A DNA stretch of 24,869 bases, taken from assembly GCA_964443745.1 (NCBI GenBank), contig CAYUEN010000029.1:1-24869 (forward strand). Direction: 5' to 3'. The position numbers and the translations under genes were made by a program. Each line of letters begins with the position of its first letter. The first letter of the stretch is position 1. The stretch comes from CAYUEN01 sp964443745 (lineage in GTDB: Bacteria > Campylobacterota > Campylobacteria > Campylobacterales > QNZT01). Below, piece by piece: positions 1-7,824 of this stretch. The notes below the pieces were generated by a model. It saw nothing but the letters and a program-made list of their open reading frames with translations, was not told the DNA's origin and searched no databases.

Positions 1-381
1 CTCTTTCAGCTCGACATCGCCGCCCGCATCGTGATCGGCCGTATTGAGTCCATATCCCGCACGCCCTTCGACACCGAAATAGCGATTGAAGTTGTAACCG
101 ATTTTTCCGACCAATGCCGCAAGACCGTCACACGTACCCGAATCGGTTTCGAAACGGGCTCCCATCAGATCCGCACCGACATACCACTTTTTGGGGGCGG
201 GTGCCGCGACCGTCTCGCAGACTACCGGCGCCACGACCGGAGCGGGAACGGGAGCGGGTTCTTTGGCCGCCTCTTTTTCCGCTTTGACCTCATCCTGCTT
301 GTCGTAGTCGACCAGCGGCTGTACATCTGTACCGGCGAACAGAATCGATGCCGTCGCCGCCATCAGTATCACCTTCTTCAT
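1..381 (-). CDS. Outer-membrane beta-barrel protein, N-terminal part (partial)
   Basis: Only the first 127 codons are in the window; the reading frame runs off the left edge. The protein starts MKKVILMAATASILFAGTDV, a clear Sec signal peptide. An Ala/Pro/Glu-rich linker follows at about residues 30-60. From about residue 66 (KKWYVGADLMGARFE) alternating polar/aromatic strands typical of small OmpA/Opa-like barrels begin, including GYNFNRYFGVEGRAGYG, a porin-family signature in which a strand carries the name-giving 'GxxxxRYFGVEGRxGY' pattern. The start is fixed by an AAGGAG-like ribosome site (AAAAAGGAGTGAGT) directly before the ATG at 381. Function is likely surface structure or adhesion, but nothing visible gives a substrate. 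It lies downstream of sppA on the same strand with a 103-bp AT-rich gap, so it probably has its own promoter. Confidence 0.85.
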   Translation of the reverse strand, partial: MKKVILMAATASILFAGTDVQPLVDYDKQDEVKAEKEAAKEPAPVPAPVVAPVVCETVAAPAPKKWYVGADLMGARFETDSGTCDGLAALVGKIGYNFNRYFGVEGRAGYGLNTADHDAGGDVELKE

Positions 382-398
382 ACTCACTCCTTTTTAGA

Positions 399-413
399 AT
401 TGTCGACAATATA
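399..413 (-). promoter_or_regulatory. Candidate promoter and palindrome of the barrel gene
   Basis: On the minus strand a TATATT -10-like hexamer (413 to 408) lies in a very AT-rich stretch without a recognisable -35, as is usual for Campylobacterota sigma-70 promoters. The perfect 12-bp palindrome ATTGTCGACAAT (399-410) overlaps the edge of this hexamer and the expected start site, a position suited to an operator. The rest of the 382-484 gap shows nothing but AT-rich sequence. Confidence 0.35.
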
Positions 414-484
414 ATTACATAAAAAGCTTAAACTAAAATGAATAATTAATAAAAAGATTTTATTTTTTGCATTTTTTCCCGAAA

Positions 485-1351
485 TCAATAGGCTTTCAGC
501 CCCTCAAGATAGGTAAAGAGGTGGCTGAGCGTCTCTCCGAAGATTCTGTCCATAAACGTTTCGAAGCGGTCTTTTCGCTTCCATTTGGGCTTTGTCACGC
601 CACTGCGACGGATCACTTCGTGCTTCGCCGTATAGATGGATCCCACTTCGTCGATCAAGCCAACTTCAACCGCTCTTCTCGCGGTAAAGACATGGGCGTC
701 GGCGAACCGGTCGCTTTGGTTCAGATCGAGGCCCCTTGCTTTTGCGACATCGGCGACGAACATTTCGTAGGTGTCGTCGATCAGCCGTTGGAGCTCCTTC
801 TTTTCGTAGGGTTTCCATCTGCGTAGCGGCGTTCCGATTTGCTTGTATTTTCCCGCCTGTACGCTCTGCTCCTCGATCCCGATCTTTTTCGCCAGCTTCT
901 CGACGTTCATACTCTCAAAAAGCACACCGATCGATCCGATCGTACTGCCGGGATTGGCGATGATCCTATCGGCGTAGATCGACGCGTAATAACTTCCGCT
1001 CGCCATCGTTCCAGCCGCATAGACGACAACCGGCTTGCTCTTTTTGAGTCGCTTGAGTGCCAACGCGATCTCCACGGAGGGTGCGACAGCTCCGCCGGGG
1101 GAGTTGACGACCACGAGTACCCCTTTGATGTTCGGCGCTCCCGCCGCCTCGATCTCCTTGAGAATCCCTTCCGCGTCGAAAATCGGCCCCTCCAGCTTCA
1201 CCCTCGCCAGATTGGGCTTGGCCAACTCTTCCGAAGAAACGGGCAAAAAGATCAATACGACGATCAGCAGAAAAAGCAGCGCCTTGAAATAACGCTGCAC
1301 GAACTCCAAAACCGCTTTGACGGGCGCGAATATCTTTCTAAAAAACTCCAT
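485..1351 (-). CDS. sppA: Signal peptide peptidase SppA (single-domain, Ser/Lys)
   Basis: Membrane-anchored serine protease of family S49 that degrades leftover signal peptides. With the start at 1351 it is 288 residues: a cytoplasmic N-terminus, one membrane helix at about 23-37, then the S49 fold. The catalytic serine is Ser118 in GTMASGSYY and the general-base lysine is Lys170 in AGKYKQIGTPLR. Their spacing of 52 residues matches the Bacillus SppA dyad. VVNSPGG (81-87) is the usual oxyanion-side strand and turn. The start MEFFRKIF was chosen over a 12-codon longer in-frame ATG (1387) because AGGAGAGAGA lies just upstream of 1351. It overlaps the end of mqnX by 14 nt, so the two are probably co-transcribed. 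Short single-domain SppA is the normal form in this phylum. Confidence 0.93.
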   Translation of the reverse strand: MEFFRKIFAPVKAVLEFVQRYFKALLFLLIVVLIFLPVSSEELAKPNLARVKLEGPIFDAEGILKEIEAAGAPNIKGVLVVVNSPGGAVAPSVEIALALKRLKKSKPVVVYAAGTMASGSYYASIYADRIIANPGSTIGSIGVLFESMNVEKLAKKIGIEEQSVQAGKYKQIGTPLRRWKPYEKKELQRLIDDTYEMFVADVAKARGLDLNQSDRFADAHVFTARRAVEVGLIDEVGSIYTAKHEVIRRSGVTKPKWKRKDRFETFMDRIFGETLSHLFTYLEGLKAY

Positions 1352-2597
1352 CGATTCTCTCTCCTGCGATATAGGTCTCTTCAGCATTCGTAGTATGCAG
1401 TATCAGTTGTAGCGGCAGATCCTCTTCGTGTACGACCGCATCGGGCAGCTTCACCACCGCCAGATCGGCCGCTTTGCCTTTTTGCAATACGCCCGCGTCG
1501 ATTCCCAGCGCTTCGGCACCGCCTCTGGTCGCCGCTTTCAGCAAATCGTGGGCAAAATCCACCGGATCGCGTCGAGGATGAAGCATCAACGCCGCACGCA
1601 TCTCGTCCCAGAGGTTCAAAGAGAAGTTCGAGCTCATACCGTCGGTACCCAGATGCCACGCGATCCCTTTACGCTCCAGTCGTTCCAGATCGAGCCTGCC
1701 GCTTCCCAGAAGGCGGTTGGAGACGGGACAGTGGGTCAGATACATCCCCATTTTCGCCATCTTCGATACCGCCGTCTCATCAGCCCAGACGGCGTGGGTA
1801 ACGAGCGTGCGCACCCCTTCGAAAAGATCCAGATACGCAAGAGGGGCGATCATCGGCCGGGCCGTCGGCAGAAAATCCCGAAAAAATGCGGCGAACTCCC
1901 CGCTTCCTTTCTCCAACCACTCCCGCTCCGCCGCACTTTCCATAAAGTGGGTCGAGACCGCACATCCGCTCTCTTTCGCGAGCGCAATCGCCTTTGCGGC
2001 CAAAACCGGATGGGTCGAATAGGGAGAGTGGACCGACACGGCGGGGACGAACCGATCGCTTTCGTATCTTTCGCTCGCCCTGAAGCGCTGGAGAAAATCT
2101 CCATAGAGCGCATCCGCGGCCGCCGGATTGGAGCCGAGCACTTCGTTGAAAAAAACGACCCGTATCTTCGAAGCGGCACACGCCTCCAGATCGTCCCCGA
2201 AGCTACTGACGGCCCCGATCGCGGTGGTACCGCCGCGAATCATCCCCAAAAGTGCCTTTTGGATACACCCCTCCCGCAAACAGCGCTCTCGAAGCAAGTC
2301 TCGGTGGGCGATCACGCTTTTTAGCCACGCAACGAATACTCCCAGCTTCAGCGTCGTCGTATTGGCCGAAAACTCCAGATGTACGTGCGGATTGACAAGG
2401 CCCGGCATCACGACACATTCGCTTCCAGCCTCCACCTCTTCGGCTTCGGGATAACGGCTTCGAAGCGTCCGAAAGTCGCCGATGTCGAGGATGCGATCGT
2501 CGAAACAGACCGCCCCCTCTTTCAAGACACTCCACCCCTCTCCTGCGCCCAGCAGATACCCCGCATGCAATATCTTCACTTTTCTTGCCTTAATCAC
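1338..2597 (-). CDS. mqnX: Aminodeoxyfutalosine deaminase (amidohydrolase)
   Basis: Amidohydrolase-superfamily deaminase that converts 6-aminodeoxyfutalosine to futalosine in the alternative (futalosine) menaquinone pathway; the Helicobacter HP0267 and Nitratiruptor Nis_0429 enzymes of this type have been characterised. Visible metal and catalytic residues are His71 and His73 in NPHVHLEFS, His217 and Glu220 in VSTHFMES, His268 in LVTHAVW and Asp319 in HLGTDGMSSN, the complete set for a mononuclear ATZ/TRZ-like deaminase. Length 419 is normal. The annotated start is a GTG at 2597 that has no ribosome site; a GTG at 2579 (six codons later) is preceded by AAGG and may be the true start. Identity as this deaminase rather than another chlorohydrolase-like enzyme rests on family resemblance and on Campylobacterota synteny with aroQ and sppA. 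Confidence 0.85.
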   Translation of the reverse strand: MIKARKVKILHAGYLLGAGEGWSVLKEGAVCFDDRILDIGDFRTLRSRYPEAEEVEAGSECVVMPGLVNPHVHLEFSANTTTLKLGVFVAWLKSVIAHRDLLRERCLREGCIQKALLGMIRGGTTAIGAVSSFGDDLEACAASKIRVVFFNEVLGSNPAAADALYGDFLQRFRASERYESDRFVPAVSVHSPYSTHPVLAAKAIALAKESGCAVSTHFMESAAEREWLEKGSGEFAAFFRDFLPTARPMIAPLAYLDLFEGVRTLVTHAVWADETAVSKMAKMGMYLTHCPVSNRLLGSGRLDLERLERKGIAWHLGTDGMSSNFSLNLWDEMRAALMLHPRRDPVDFAHDLLKAATRGGAEALGIDAGVLQKGKAADLAVVKLPDAVVHEEDLPLQLILHTTNAEETYIAGERIDGVF

Positions 2598-2641
2598 AAA
2601 ATTGATACAATATTATGACATTTTTTGATTAAAGGAGAGAG
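2598..2641. promoter_or_regulatory. Divergent mqnX/aroQ promoter region
   Basis: This 44-bp gap must serve both strands. On plus, TACAAT (2606-2611) or the adjoining TATTAT (2611-2616) can act as the -10 for the aroQ operon. On minus, CATAAT (2618 to 2613) can act for mqnX. No -35 is evident. The aroQ ribosome site AAAGGAGAGAG ends immediately before the ATG at 2642. The two promoters necessarily overlap, so the transcription units may compete. Confidence 0.5.
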
Positions 2642-3118
2642 ATGAAAATAGCCGTCATTCAGGGCCCCAACCTCAATATGCTGGGTCTTAGGGAACAGAA
2701 TATCTACGGACCGATGAAGCTGGAAGATATCCATACGCAGATGGAGGCGTTCGCCAAGCAAAACAACATCGAAGTCGAATTCTTCCAGTCCAATCTGGAG
2801 GGTGAGATCGTCGACAAGATCCAGGAGTGTCTGGGAGACGCGGACGGCATCATCATCAATCCCGCCGCCTACAGCCACACCTCCATCGCGATCAGAGACG
2901 CGATCAAAGCGGTCTCCCTTCCGACTGTCGAGGTGCATATCTCCAACATCCACGCCAGGGAGGAGTTTCGACACAAGAGTATGATCACACCCGTCTGCGC
3001 CGGCGTGATCGCGGGATTCGGGCCTTTCAGCTACCATCTGGCGATGGTCGCGATGGCGCAGATCCTGAGCGAACTCAAGGCGATGCGCGAAGCGCAGCAG
3101 CAACAGCAGGCACAATGA
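2642..3118 (+). CDS. aroQ: 3-dehydroquinate dehydratase, type II
   Basis: Catalyses the third step of the shikimate pathway (3-dehydroquinate to 3-dehydroshikimate) in the cytoplasm. All type II hallmarks are visible: GPNLNMLG (8-15), the lid with REQNIYG and catalytic Tyr22, IINPAAYSHTSIAIRDA (71-87) with the substrate-binding Asn73, VEVHISNIHAREEFRHKS with catalytic His104, and GVIAGFGPFSYHLAM near the end. Length 158 is typical. The C-terminus ends in a short glutamine-rich tail (AQQQQQAQ) that is not part of the fold. The ribosome site AAAGGAGAGAG directly precedes the ATG. Its stop overlaps the next start by 4 nt (ATGA), and it opens the long operon that runs into the flagellar genes. 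Confidence 0.97.
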   Translation: MKIAVIQGPNLNMLGLREQNIYGPMKLEDIHTQMEAFAKQNNIEVEFFQSNLEGEIVDKIQECLGDADGIIINPAAYSHTSIAIRDAIKAVSLPTVEVHISNIHAREEFRHKSMITPVCAGVIAGFGPFSYHLAMVAMAQILSELKAMREAQQQQQAQ

Positions 3119-4137
3119 GAGACTACCTGCTCAAAAACGAGAACGCCGTCTACTACGAGTGCGGCTTCTCGTGCGACAACGAAATCTTTTTCAAATCGGG
3201 CGACGAGGCGTGGTTTATCACCGACCCCAGATATACCGAAGAGGCGAAAGCTTCGATCCAAAACGCCGAAGTGGTCGAAGCGCGTGATCTGACGGAAGCG
3301 CTGCGAAAGCTTCTGCGCAAAAAAAAGGTTCGCAAACTCTGGTACGATCCCGCTGAGTGGAGCGTCGCCGATTTCAAAAAGATTTCCGAAAAACTCACCC
3401 TCTATCTCGCCCCCAAATCCGATCTCTCCCGCAAAAAGAGGATCGTCAAGAGCGAACGGGAGATCACACTGCTCAAAGAGGCGGTCAAGCGGGGGGAAGA
3501 GGCGTTCGGGCGTTTTGCCGCCTTTTTGCGCGAAAAGGGAGAGGGGCTCACGGAAGAGCGGCTCTTTTTCGAGTCGTCGGTTCTACTGCAAAACAAGGGA
3601 GAAAACGCTCTTAGTTTCGAGCCGATCGTCGCTTTGAACGAAAACGCCTCCAAACCCCACGCTCTTCCCACCTCCAAACCCCTGCAAAGAGGAGATCTTA
3701 TTCTCTTCGACGCGGGGGTCAAAGCGTCGCGATACTGCTCCGACCGCACCCGTACGGCGGAGTTTTCACCCTATATGGATTTTTCCAAATCGCAGCGTTT
3801 TTCCGATCCCAAACGGCAGAAGATCTACGATATCGTTTTGAAAGCGCAGGAGGCGGCGATTATGGCGGTACGCCCCGGCATCGAGGCATCCGAAGTGGAC
3901 CGCGCCGCCAGGGAGGTGATCGAAAAAGCGGGATACGGCGAAGCGTTCGTCCACTCCACGGGTCATGGCGTGGGGCTTGATATCCACGAGCTTCCCGTCA
4001 TCTCCAGCAAAAACCGAACGCCGCTGGAGGAGAACATGGTTTTTACGGTCGAACCCGGTATCTACTTACCTGGAGAGTTCGGCGTACGAATCGAAGATAT
4101 GGTCCGTGTCACCGCGGACGGGGTGGAGGTGCTATGA
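3115..4137 (+). CDS. M24 family metallopeptidase (Xaa-Pro aminopeptidase type)
   Basis: Cytoplasmic dinuclear metallopeptidase that removes an N-terminal residue before proline or cleaves Xaa-Pro dipeptides. It is 340 residues: a creatinase-like N-terminal domain to about 110 and the pita-bread catalytic domain after it. The five metal ligands are all present: Asp199 (LILFDAG), Asp210 (YCSDRTRT), His284 (STGHGVGLDIHE), Glu313 (FTVEPGIYLPG) and Glu327 (VRIEDMV). The start ATG overlaps the aroQ stop (ATGA), and the stop overlaps the folK start in the same way, so translation is probably coupled. Whether it acts as aminopeptidase P or prolidase cannot be told from sequence, so no symbol is given. 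Confidence 0.92.
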   Translation: MRDYLLKNENAVYYECGFSCDNEIFFKSGDEAWFITDPRYTEEAKASIQNAEVVEARDLTEALRKLLRKKKVRKLWYDPAEWSVADFKKISEKLTLYLAPKSDLSRKKRIVKSEREITLLKEAVKRGEEAFGRFAAFLREKGEGLTEERLFFESSVLLQNKGENALSFEPIVALNENASKPHALPTSKPLQRGDLILFDAGVKASRYCSDRTRTAEFSPYMDFSKSQRFSDPKRQKIYDIVLKAQEAAIMAVRPGIEASEVDRAAREVIEKAGYGEAFVHSTGHGVGLDIHELPVISSKNRTPLEENMVFTVEPGIYLPGEFGVRIEDMVRVTADGVEVL

Positions 4138-4616
4138 TGAGCGCGGAAAAGATGACACTCTTTTACGACCGCGACTTTCCAAGGCGCTTTGGAAAAAGCG
4201 GCGCCTCACATCGTGCGATCCTCGGAATCGGGGGCAATATCGGAAACGTACGCAGACGGTTCGCGAAGCTTGTGCATTATCTGCGTCAGGGCGGACGCGT
4301 CGATCCGGTCGAGAGTTCGCCGATTTTGAAAAATCCTCCTTTCGGCTACGTCGACCAGCCCGATTTTTACAACGCGGTTTTGACAATTCGTACCGATCTG
4401 GATCCTTTTACGCTGCTGCGCTATCTGCTGTTTGTCGAGAAGCGCTTCAAACGGGTAAGACACTTCAAAAACGGTCCCCGTACCCTCGATATCGATATCC
4501 TTTTTTACGACGATCTGCATCTGCACACCCGAAGGCTCACCCTTCCCCACCCCCGCTGGAGAGAGCGTGAAAGTGTGCTGATCCCACTCGCCTTTTTACA
4601 CAGGGAGGAGAGATGA
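4134..4616 (+). CDS. folK: HPPK, 2-amino-4-hydroxy-6-hydroxymethyldihydropteridine pyrophosphokinase
   Basis: Transfers pyrophosphate from ATP to hydroxymethyl-dihydropterin in folate synthesis. The family signatures are visible: LGIGGNIGN (30-38), the pterin site around QPDFYNAV (75-82), the catalytic HFKNGPRTLDIDILFYDD (110-127) with the Mg-binding Asp119 and Asp121, and LPHPRW followed by VLIPLAFL. At 160 residues it has a short N-terminal extension of about 27 residues before the fold begins, as in other members of this phylum. Two ATG codons are adjacent (4134, 4137); the first gives a 4-nt overlap with the peptidase stop. The stop overlaps flhF by 4 nt. It sits between shikimate and flagellar genes, which is the conserved Campylobacterota arrangement. 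Confidence 0.93.
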   Translation: MMSAEKMTLFYDRDFPRRFGKSGASHRAILGIGGNIGNVRRRFAKLVHYLRQGGRVDPVESSPILKNPPFGYVDQPDFYNAVLTIRTDLDPFTLLRYLLFVEKRFKRVRHFKNGPRTLDIDILFYDDLHLHTRRLTLPHPRWRERESVLIPLAFLHREER

Positions 4617-5905
4617 AGCTCTTTACCTTTACCGCGGAAACCCCCGCCGACGCCCTACGTAAAGCCCAGAAAGCCTGCGGAAGGGACGCCCTGGTCGTCA
4701 GTACCAAACAGATCAAGAAGCGGTCACTGGGTAGCGGCGGCCTGTACGAAGTGGTCGTCGCGATCGAAGAAAACCAACTTCCCGGGAAAAAAAGCACACC
4801 CCGAAAAGGTGTGTCACGCAATCCGATAGATGAAGAGATCCTGGTCGACATCTCCGAAGCCGCCAAACAGATCTCCACGATCGACAAACTCACCCGCCAA
4901 CAGATCGTACCAAACGATACGGAGACGAAAGAGAAAAAGGAGAAAACTTCGAAAAAGCGCAAAGAGATCGCCGAACTCGAACCCAAAGAGGTGAAACAGA
5001 TCAGGGAAAATCTCGCTCAGCTCAACGACAAACTCAAACTCCTCCAAGAGATGCTCTGGGAAGAGAGTGCGCCACGGCGCGAAGGACTCGTCATCCCTCC
5101 CGAATTCGCCGAAATCTACAAGATCGCCAAACGCAGCGGTATGGACAGCCTGCATCTGCACACGATCATGGAGGAGACGCTGACCCATATGCCTGCCTAT
5201 ATGAAAAACAGCACCACCACCATCCGCCGCTATTTTCAGGTACTACTCAAAAAGATGATCCCCATAAGAGTCGAATCCGAGCCACCCAAAGGCGAGAAGC
5301 GGATCATGATGTTCGTCGGCCCCACCGGCGTGGGCAAAACCACCACGCTCGCCAAACTCGCCGCACGCTACTCCTTCATCTCCTATCGGCAGAAGGTGGG
5401 GATTCTCACACTCGACACCTACCGTATCGGCGCCCTCGAACAACTCTTCCAGTATGCGAAGATGATGAAGCTTCCGATCGAAGATGTCGTCGACACGGGA
5501 GATTTCGAACGCTCTCTCAACGCTCTCGCCTATTGCGACATGATCTTGATCGATACCGTGGGAAGCTCCCCCAAAGACCGCGAAAAAATCCGAAAGCTTT
5601 CGGAATTCATCAAAAGTACCGACCGCACGATCGACGTCAATCTCGTCCTCTCCGCCTCGACGAAGCTCGAAGATCTGAAAGAGGCATACAACGCCTTCTC
5701 GTTTCTGGATATCGATACGACGATCTTCACCAAACTCGACGAGACCAGGGGATACGGCAATATCTTCTCCCTCACCTACGAATACCAAAAACCCATCAGT
5801 TATTTTTCTACCGGACAGGAGGTTCCAGACGACATCATGGAAGCCTCCGCCAGCTATCTGATCGACTGTATGCTGGAGGGATTTTCCAAGGAGCGGACAT
5901 CATGA
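4613..5905 (+). CDS. flhF: Flagellar biosynthesis GTPase FlhF
   Basis: SRP-type GTPase that marks the cell pole for flagellar assembly and, in Campylobacter and Helicobacter, is also needed for full RpoN-dependent flagellar gene expression. It has 430 residues: a basic B domain (1 to about 125, charged linker near 105-118), an N-type helical bundle (about 125-225), and the G domain. Motifs are P-loop GPTGVGKTTT (236-245), DTYR (268-271), DTVGSS (314-319), the latter in place of the SRP DTAGR, and TKLD (373-376). GALEQL after DTYRI is also typical. The start overlaps the folK stop by 4 nt and the stop overlaps flhG by 4 nt, so the antagonistic pair is made in a coupled way. Confidence 0.96.
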   Translation: MKLFTFTAETPADALRKAQKACGRDALVVSTKQIKKRSLGSGGLYEVVVAIEENQLPGKKSTPRKGVSRNPIDEEILVDISEAAKQISTIDKLTRQQIVPNDTETKEKKEKTSKKRKEIAELEPKEVKQIRENLAQLNDKLKLLQEMLWEESAPRREGLVIPPEFAEIYKIAKRSGMDSLHLHTIMEETLTHMPAYMKNSTTTIRRYFQVLLKKMIPIRVESEPPKGEKRIMMFVGPTGVGKTTTLAKLAARYSFISYRQKVGILTLDTYRIGALEQLFQYAKMMKLPIEDVVDTGDFERSLNALAYCDMILIDTVGSSPKDREKIRKLSEFIKSTDRTIDVNLVLSASTKLEDLKEAYNAFSFLDIDTTIFTKLDETRGYGNIFSLTYEYQKPISYFSTGQEVPDDIMEASASYLIDCMLEGFSKERTS

Positions 5906-6777
5906 AAACACAGGCAGACAAACTACAGCAGATGGTGGAAGGAAGCGACCTCCACTCCCAAGAGAGCGGTATGAAGATCATCGCGATCACCAGCGGCAAA
6001 GGGGGCGTGGGCAAGAGTACCATCGGAGCCAACATCGCCAGCTTGCTCGCCGATCAGGGTTACAAAGTGGCGATCTTCGACGCCGACATCGGCCTGGCGA
6101 ATCTCGACATCATCTTCAACGTCAAAACCAAATACGACCTGCTCAACGTACTGGAGGGGGAGTGTTCGATTCGGGATATCGTCATCCCGATCAAAAAGAA
6201 CCTTCTGCTTATCCCCGGTGAAAGCGGCGACGAAATTCTCCGTTTCGAAGATCGGACGATACTGGAGCGACTGCAGGAAGAGGCGGAGTTTCTGGATGCG
6301 TTGGACTATCTGATCATCGATACGGGAGCCGGTATCGGGGAGAACGTTCAGCTTTTCCTCAAGGCGGCCGACGAGATCGTCGTCGTCACGGTTCCAGACC
6401 CCTCCGCCATCACCGACGCCTACGCCACGATCAAAGTCGCTTCCCGTTTCAATCCCCACATCTCCATGATCGTCAACCAGGTCAAAAACGCTTCGGAAGG
6501 AGAAATGATCTACCAAAACATCAAAAAAGTCGCCGACGAAAACCTCGAAAACCGTCCCGACCTCACTTTTCTGGGCTCTATCACCCAAGAGAGCGTCATC
6601 ACAAAAAGTACCAAATACCGCAAACTCTTCTCACAGGAGTATCCCAACAGTGTCGCCACTTTCGAACTGGGCGAAATCATCCAGAATCTGATCTACAAAC
6701 TGGAACATAAAGTGCTTACCCTAAGCTCAGGAAAAAGTTTCACTGTTTTTGTAAGGCGTTTAATAGACAACTTTTAG
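5902..6777 (+). CDS. flhG: Flagellar number regulator FlhG (MinD-like ATPase)
   Basis: MinD/ParA-type ATPase (also called YlxH or FleN) that limits flagellar number by stimulating FlhF GTPase activity; in Campylobacter it also influences division placement. The 291-residue product has the deviant Walker A GKGGVGKST (32-40), Walker A'-type FDADIGLANLD (59-69), and LIIDTGAGI as the Walker B region. The N-terminal helix before the ATPase core (KLQQMVEGSD) corresponds to the FlhF-activating segment. No convincing C-terminal amphipathic membrane helix is judged with certainty, although the C-terminus ends in a hydrophobic/basic stretch (FTVFVRRLIDNF) that could play this role. The start overlaps flhF by 4 nt. 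Confidence 0.94.
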   Translation: MKTQADKLQQMVEGSDLHSQESGMKIIAITSGKGGVGKSTIGANIASLLADQGYKVAIFDADIGLANLDIIFNVKTKYDLLNVLEGECSIRDIVIPIKKNLLLIPGESGDEILRFEDRTILERLQEEAEFLDALDYLIIDTGAGIGENVQLFLKAADEIVVVTVPDPSAITDAYATIKVASRFNPHISMIVNQVKNASEGEMIYQNIKKVADENLENRPDLTFLGSITQESVITKSTKYRKLFSQEYPNSVATFELGEIIQNLIYKLEHKVLTLSSGKSFTVFVRRLIDNF

Positions 6778-6814
6778 TAAAATTTAAATATTTTGAATTT
6801 TACAAGGAAAAAGT
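6778..6814 (+). promoter_or_regulatory. Possible internal promoter before the fliA group
   Basis: This is the only real gap in the operon (37 nt) and it is very AT-rich. TAAAAT begins immediately after the flhG stop (6778-6783) and could be a -10 element. The ribosome site AAGGA at 6804 serves the next gene. No sigma-54 (GGCAC/TTGC) or sigma-28 pattern was seen here. Confidence 0.25.
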
Positions 6815-7135
6815 TTGAGAAGTGAAAATTTCGTATCATTCTTCACGATATGCGGTTTTTTCGTCGGCCTCATCTTCTCCCTTGTCAAATTCGAAGATCC
6901 GGCTGAGTTTGTCTATTATACACTTGCAATCACACTCTTTTTCTATCTGTTTATCCACATGGTGCTGATTTTCTTTCTCAAGAGCCAGGACATCACGGCG
7001 CAAGTCCTGGACAAGGAGCAGTATGAAGCGTTCGTCAATACGCAGATCGCTGAAATCCAGGAGAGAGAAGAGAGGATCACGGCGATCATCAGAAGCATTC
7101 ATGAGATAAACACTAACCAAAAAGAAGGAGTTTAG
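6815..7135 (+). CDS. Small two-helix membrane protein of the flhG-fliA interval
   Basis: Unnamed 106-residue protein. Two hydrophobic segments (about 7-24 and 33-53) predict two membrane helices. A charged, Glu/Gln-rich cytoplasmic tail follows (about 58-100) that looks helical or coiled-coil (AFVNTQIAEIQEREERITAI). The start is a TTG at 6815, chosen because AAGGA lies 6 nt upstream and no ATG lies near. The stop TAG overlaps the fliA GTG by 1 nt. C. jejuni has a gene in the same place (Cj0062c), so position is conserved in the group, but no function is known to me. Its location suggests a role in flagellar assembly or its membrane environment; this is inference from context only. Confidence 0.8.
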   Translation: MRSENFVSFFTICGFFVGLIFSLVKFEDPAEFVYYTLAITLFFYLFIHMVLIFFLKSQDITAQVLDKEQYEAFVNTQIAEIQEREERITAIIRSIHEINTNQKEGV

Positions 7136-7824
7136 TGTTGAGTAGTGTTAAAGAAAGAGAGAGTTCGGCCGAGGAGCGTCATGAGATCGTATTGCAGTTT
7201 ATGCCCGCTGTCAGGGCGATGTCGTTCAGGCTCAAGGAGCGCCTTCCCTCTTCGATCGACGTCAACGATCTGATTTCGATCGGAATCGAAGAGATGGTCA
7301 AACTCTCCAAGAGGTACAACCAGGAGATCAACGATTCGTTCTGGGGATACGCCAAAAAACGGGTTTACGGCGCGATGTTGGATTATCTCAGGAGTCTTGA
7401 TGTCATCAGCCGAAACAACCGTCGCCTGATCAAGGCGATCGACACGGAGATCGGCAAATATCTGACCGAATACAACAAAGAGCCGGACGATCACTATCTG
7501 GCCAAGAAACTCGGAGAGAGCGTAAACAAAATCAGGGAGGCGAAGGCGGCCGGAGAGATCTCCACCAGCGTTCCGCTGAACGAACAGCTCATCTCCAAAT
7601 CGGAAAAGAGCGTCGAAGATTGTGTGGAGACCGACCAGATGATCGAAGCGGTCAAGGGAATCCTCACCACATTGAGCGAAAGGGAGCAGACGATTATCGA
7701 GCTTTACTACTTCGAAGAGCTGAATCTCAAAGAGATCAGCCAGATTCTCGATATCAGCGAGTCACGTATCTCGCAACTGCATAAAAAACTGATGATACAA
7801 CTGAGGAAAAGACTGGTAGAGTAG
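7135..7824 (+). CDS. fliA: RNA polymerase sigma-28 factor FliA
   Basis: Alternative sigma factor that transcribes late flagellar genes such as flagellin and is held by the anti-sigma FlgM until the hook is complete. The 229-residue product shows sigma region 2 (about 15-85, with SIDVNDLISIGIEEMVKL and the FWGYAKKRVYGAMLDYLRS helix), region 3 (about 95-150), and region 4 (LSEREQTIIELYYFEELNLK followed by the HTH ISQILDISESRISQLHKK). The start GTG at 7135 overlaps the previous stop; a TTG three bases later is equally possible, and AAGGAG at about 7125-7130 fits both. fliM begins directly after the stop. Confidence 0.95.
   Translation: MLSSVKERESSAEERHEIVLQFMPAVRAMSFRLKERLPSSIDVNDLISIGIEEMVKLSKRYNQEINDSFWGYAKKRVYGAMLDYLRSLDVISRNNRRLIKAIDTEIGKYLTEYNKEPDDHYLAKKLGESVNKIREAKAAGEISTSVPLNEQLISKSEKSVEDCVETDQMIEAVKGILTTLSEREQTIIELYYFEELNLKEISQILDISESRISQLHKKLMIQLRKRLVE

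Noticed and set aside
3090..3118. CAG-rich run at the end of aroQ as a phase-variable repeat
   Set aside because: It is a short impure run coding for a glutamine-rich tail; it is trinucleotide-based, so length changes would not shift the frame before the stop.
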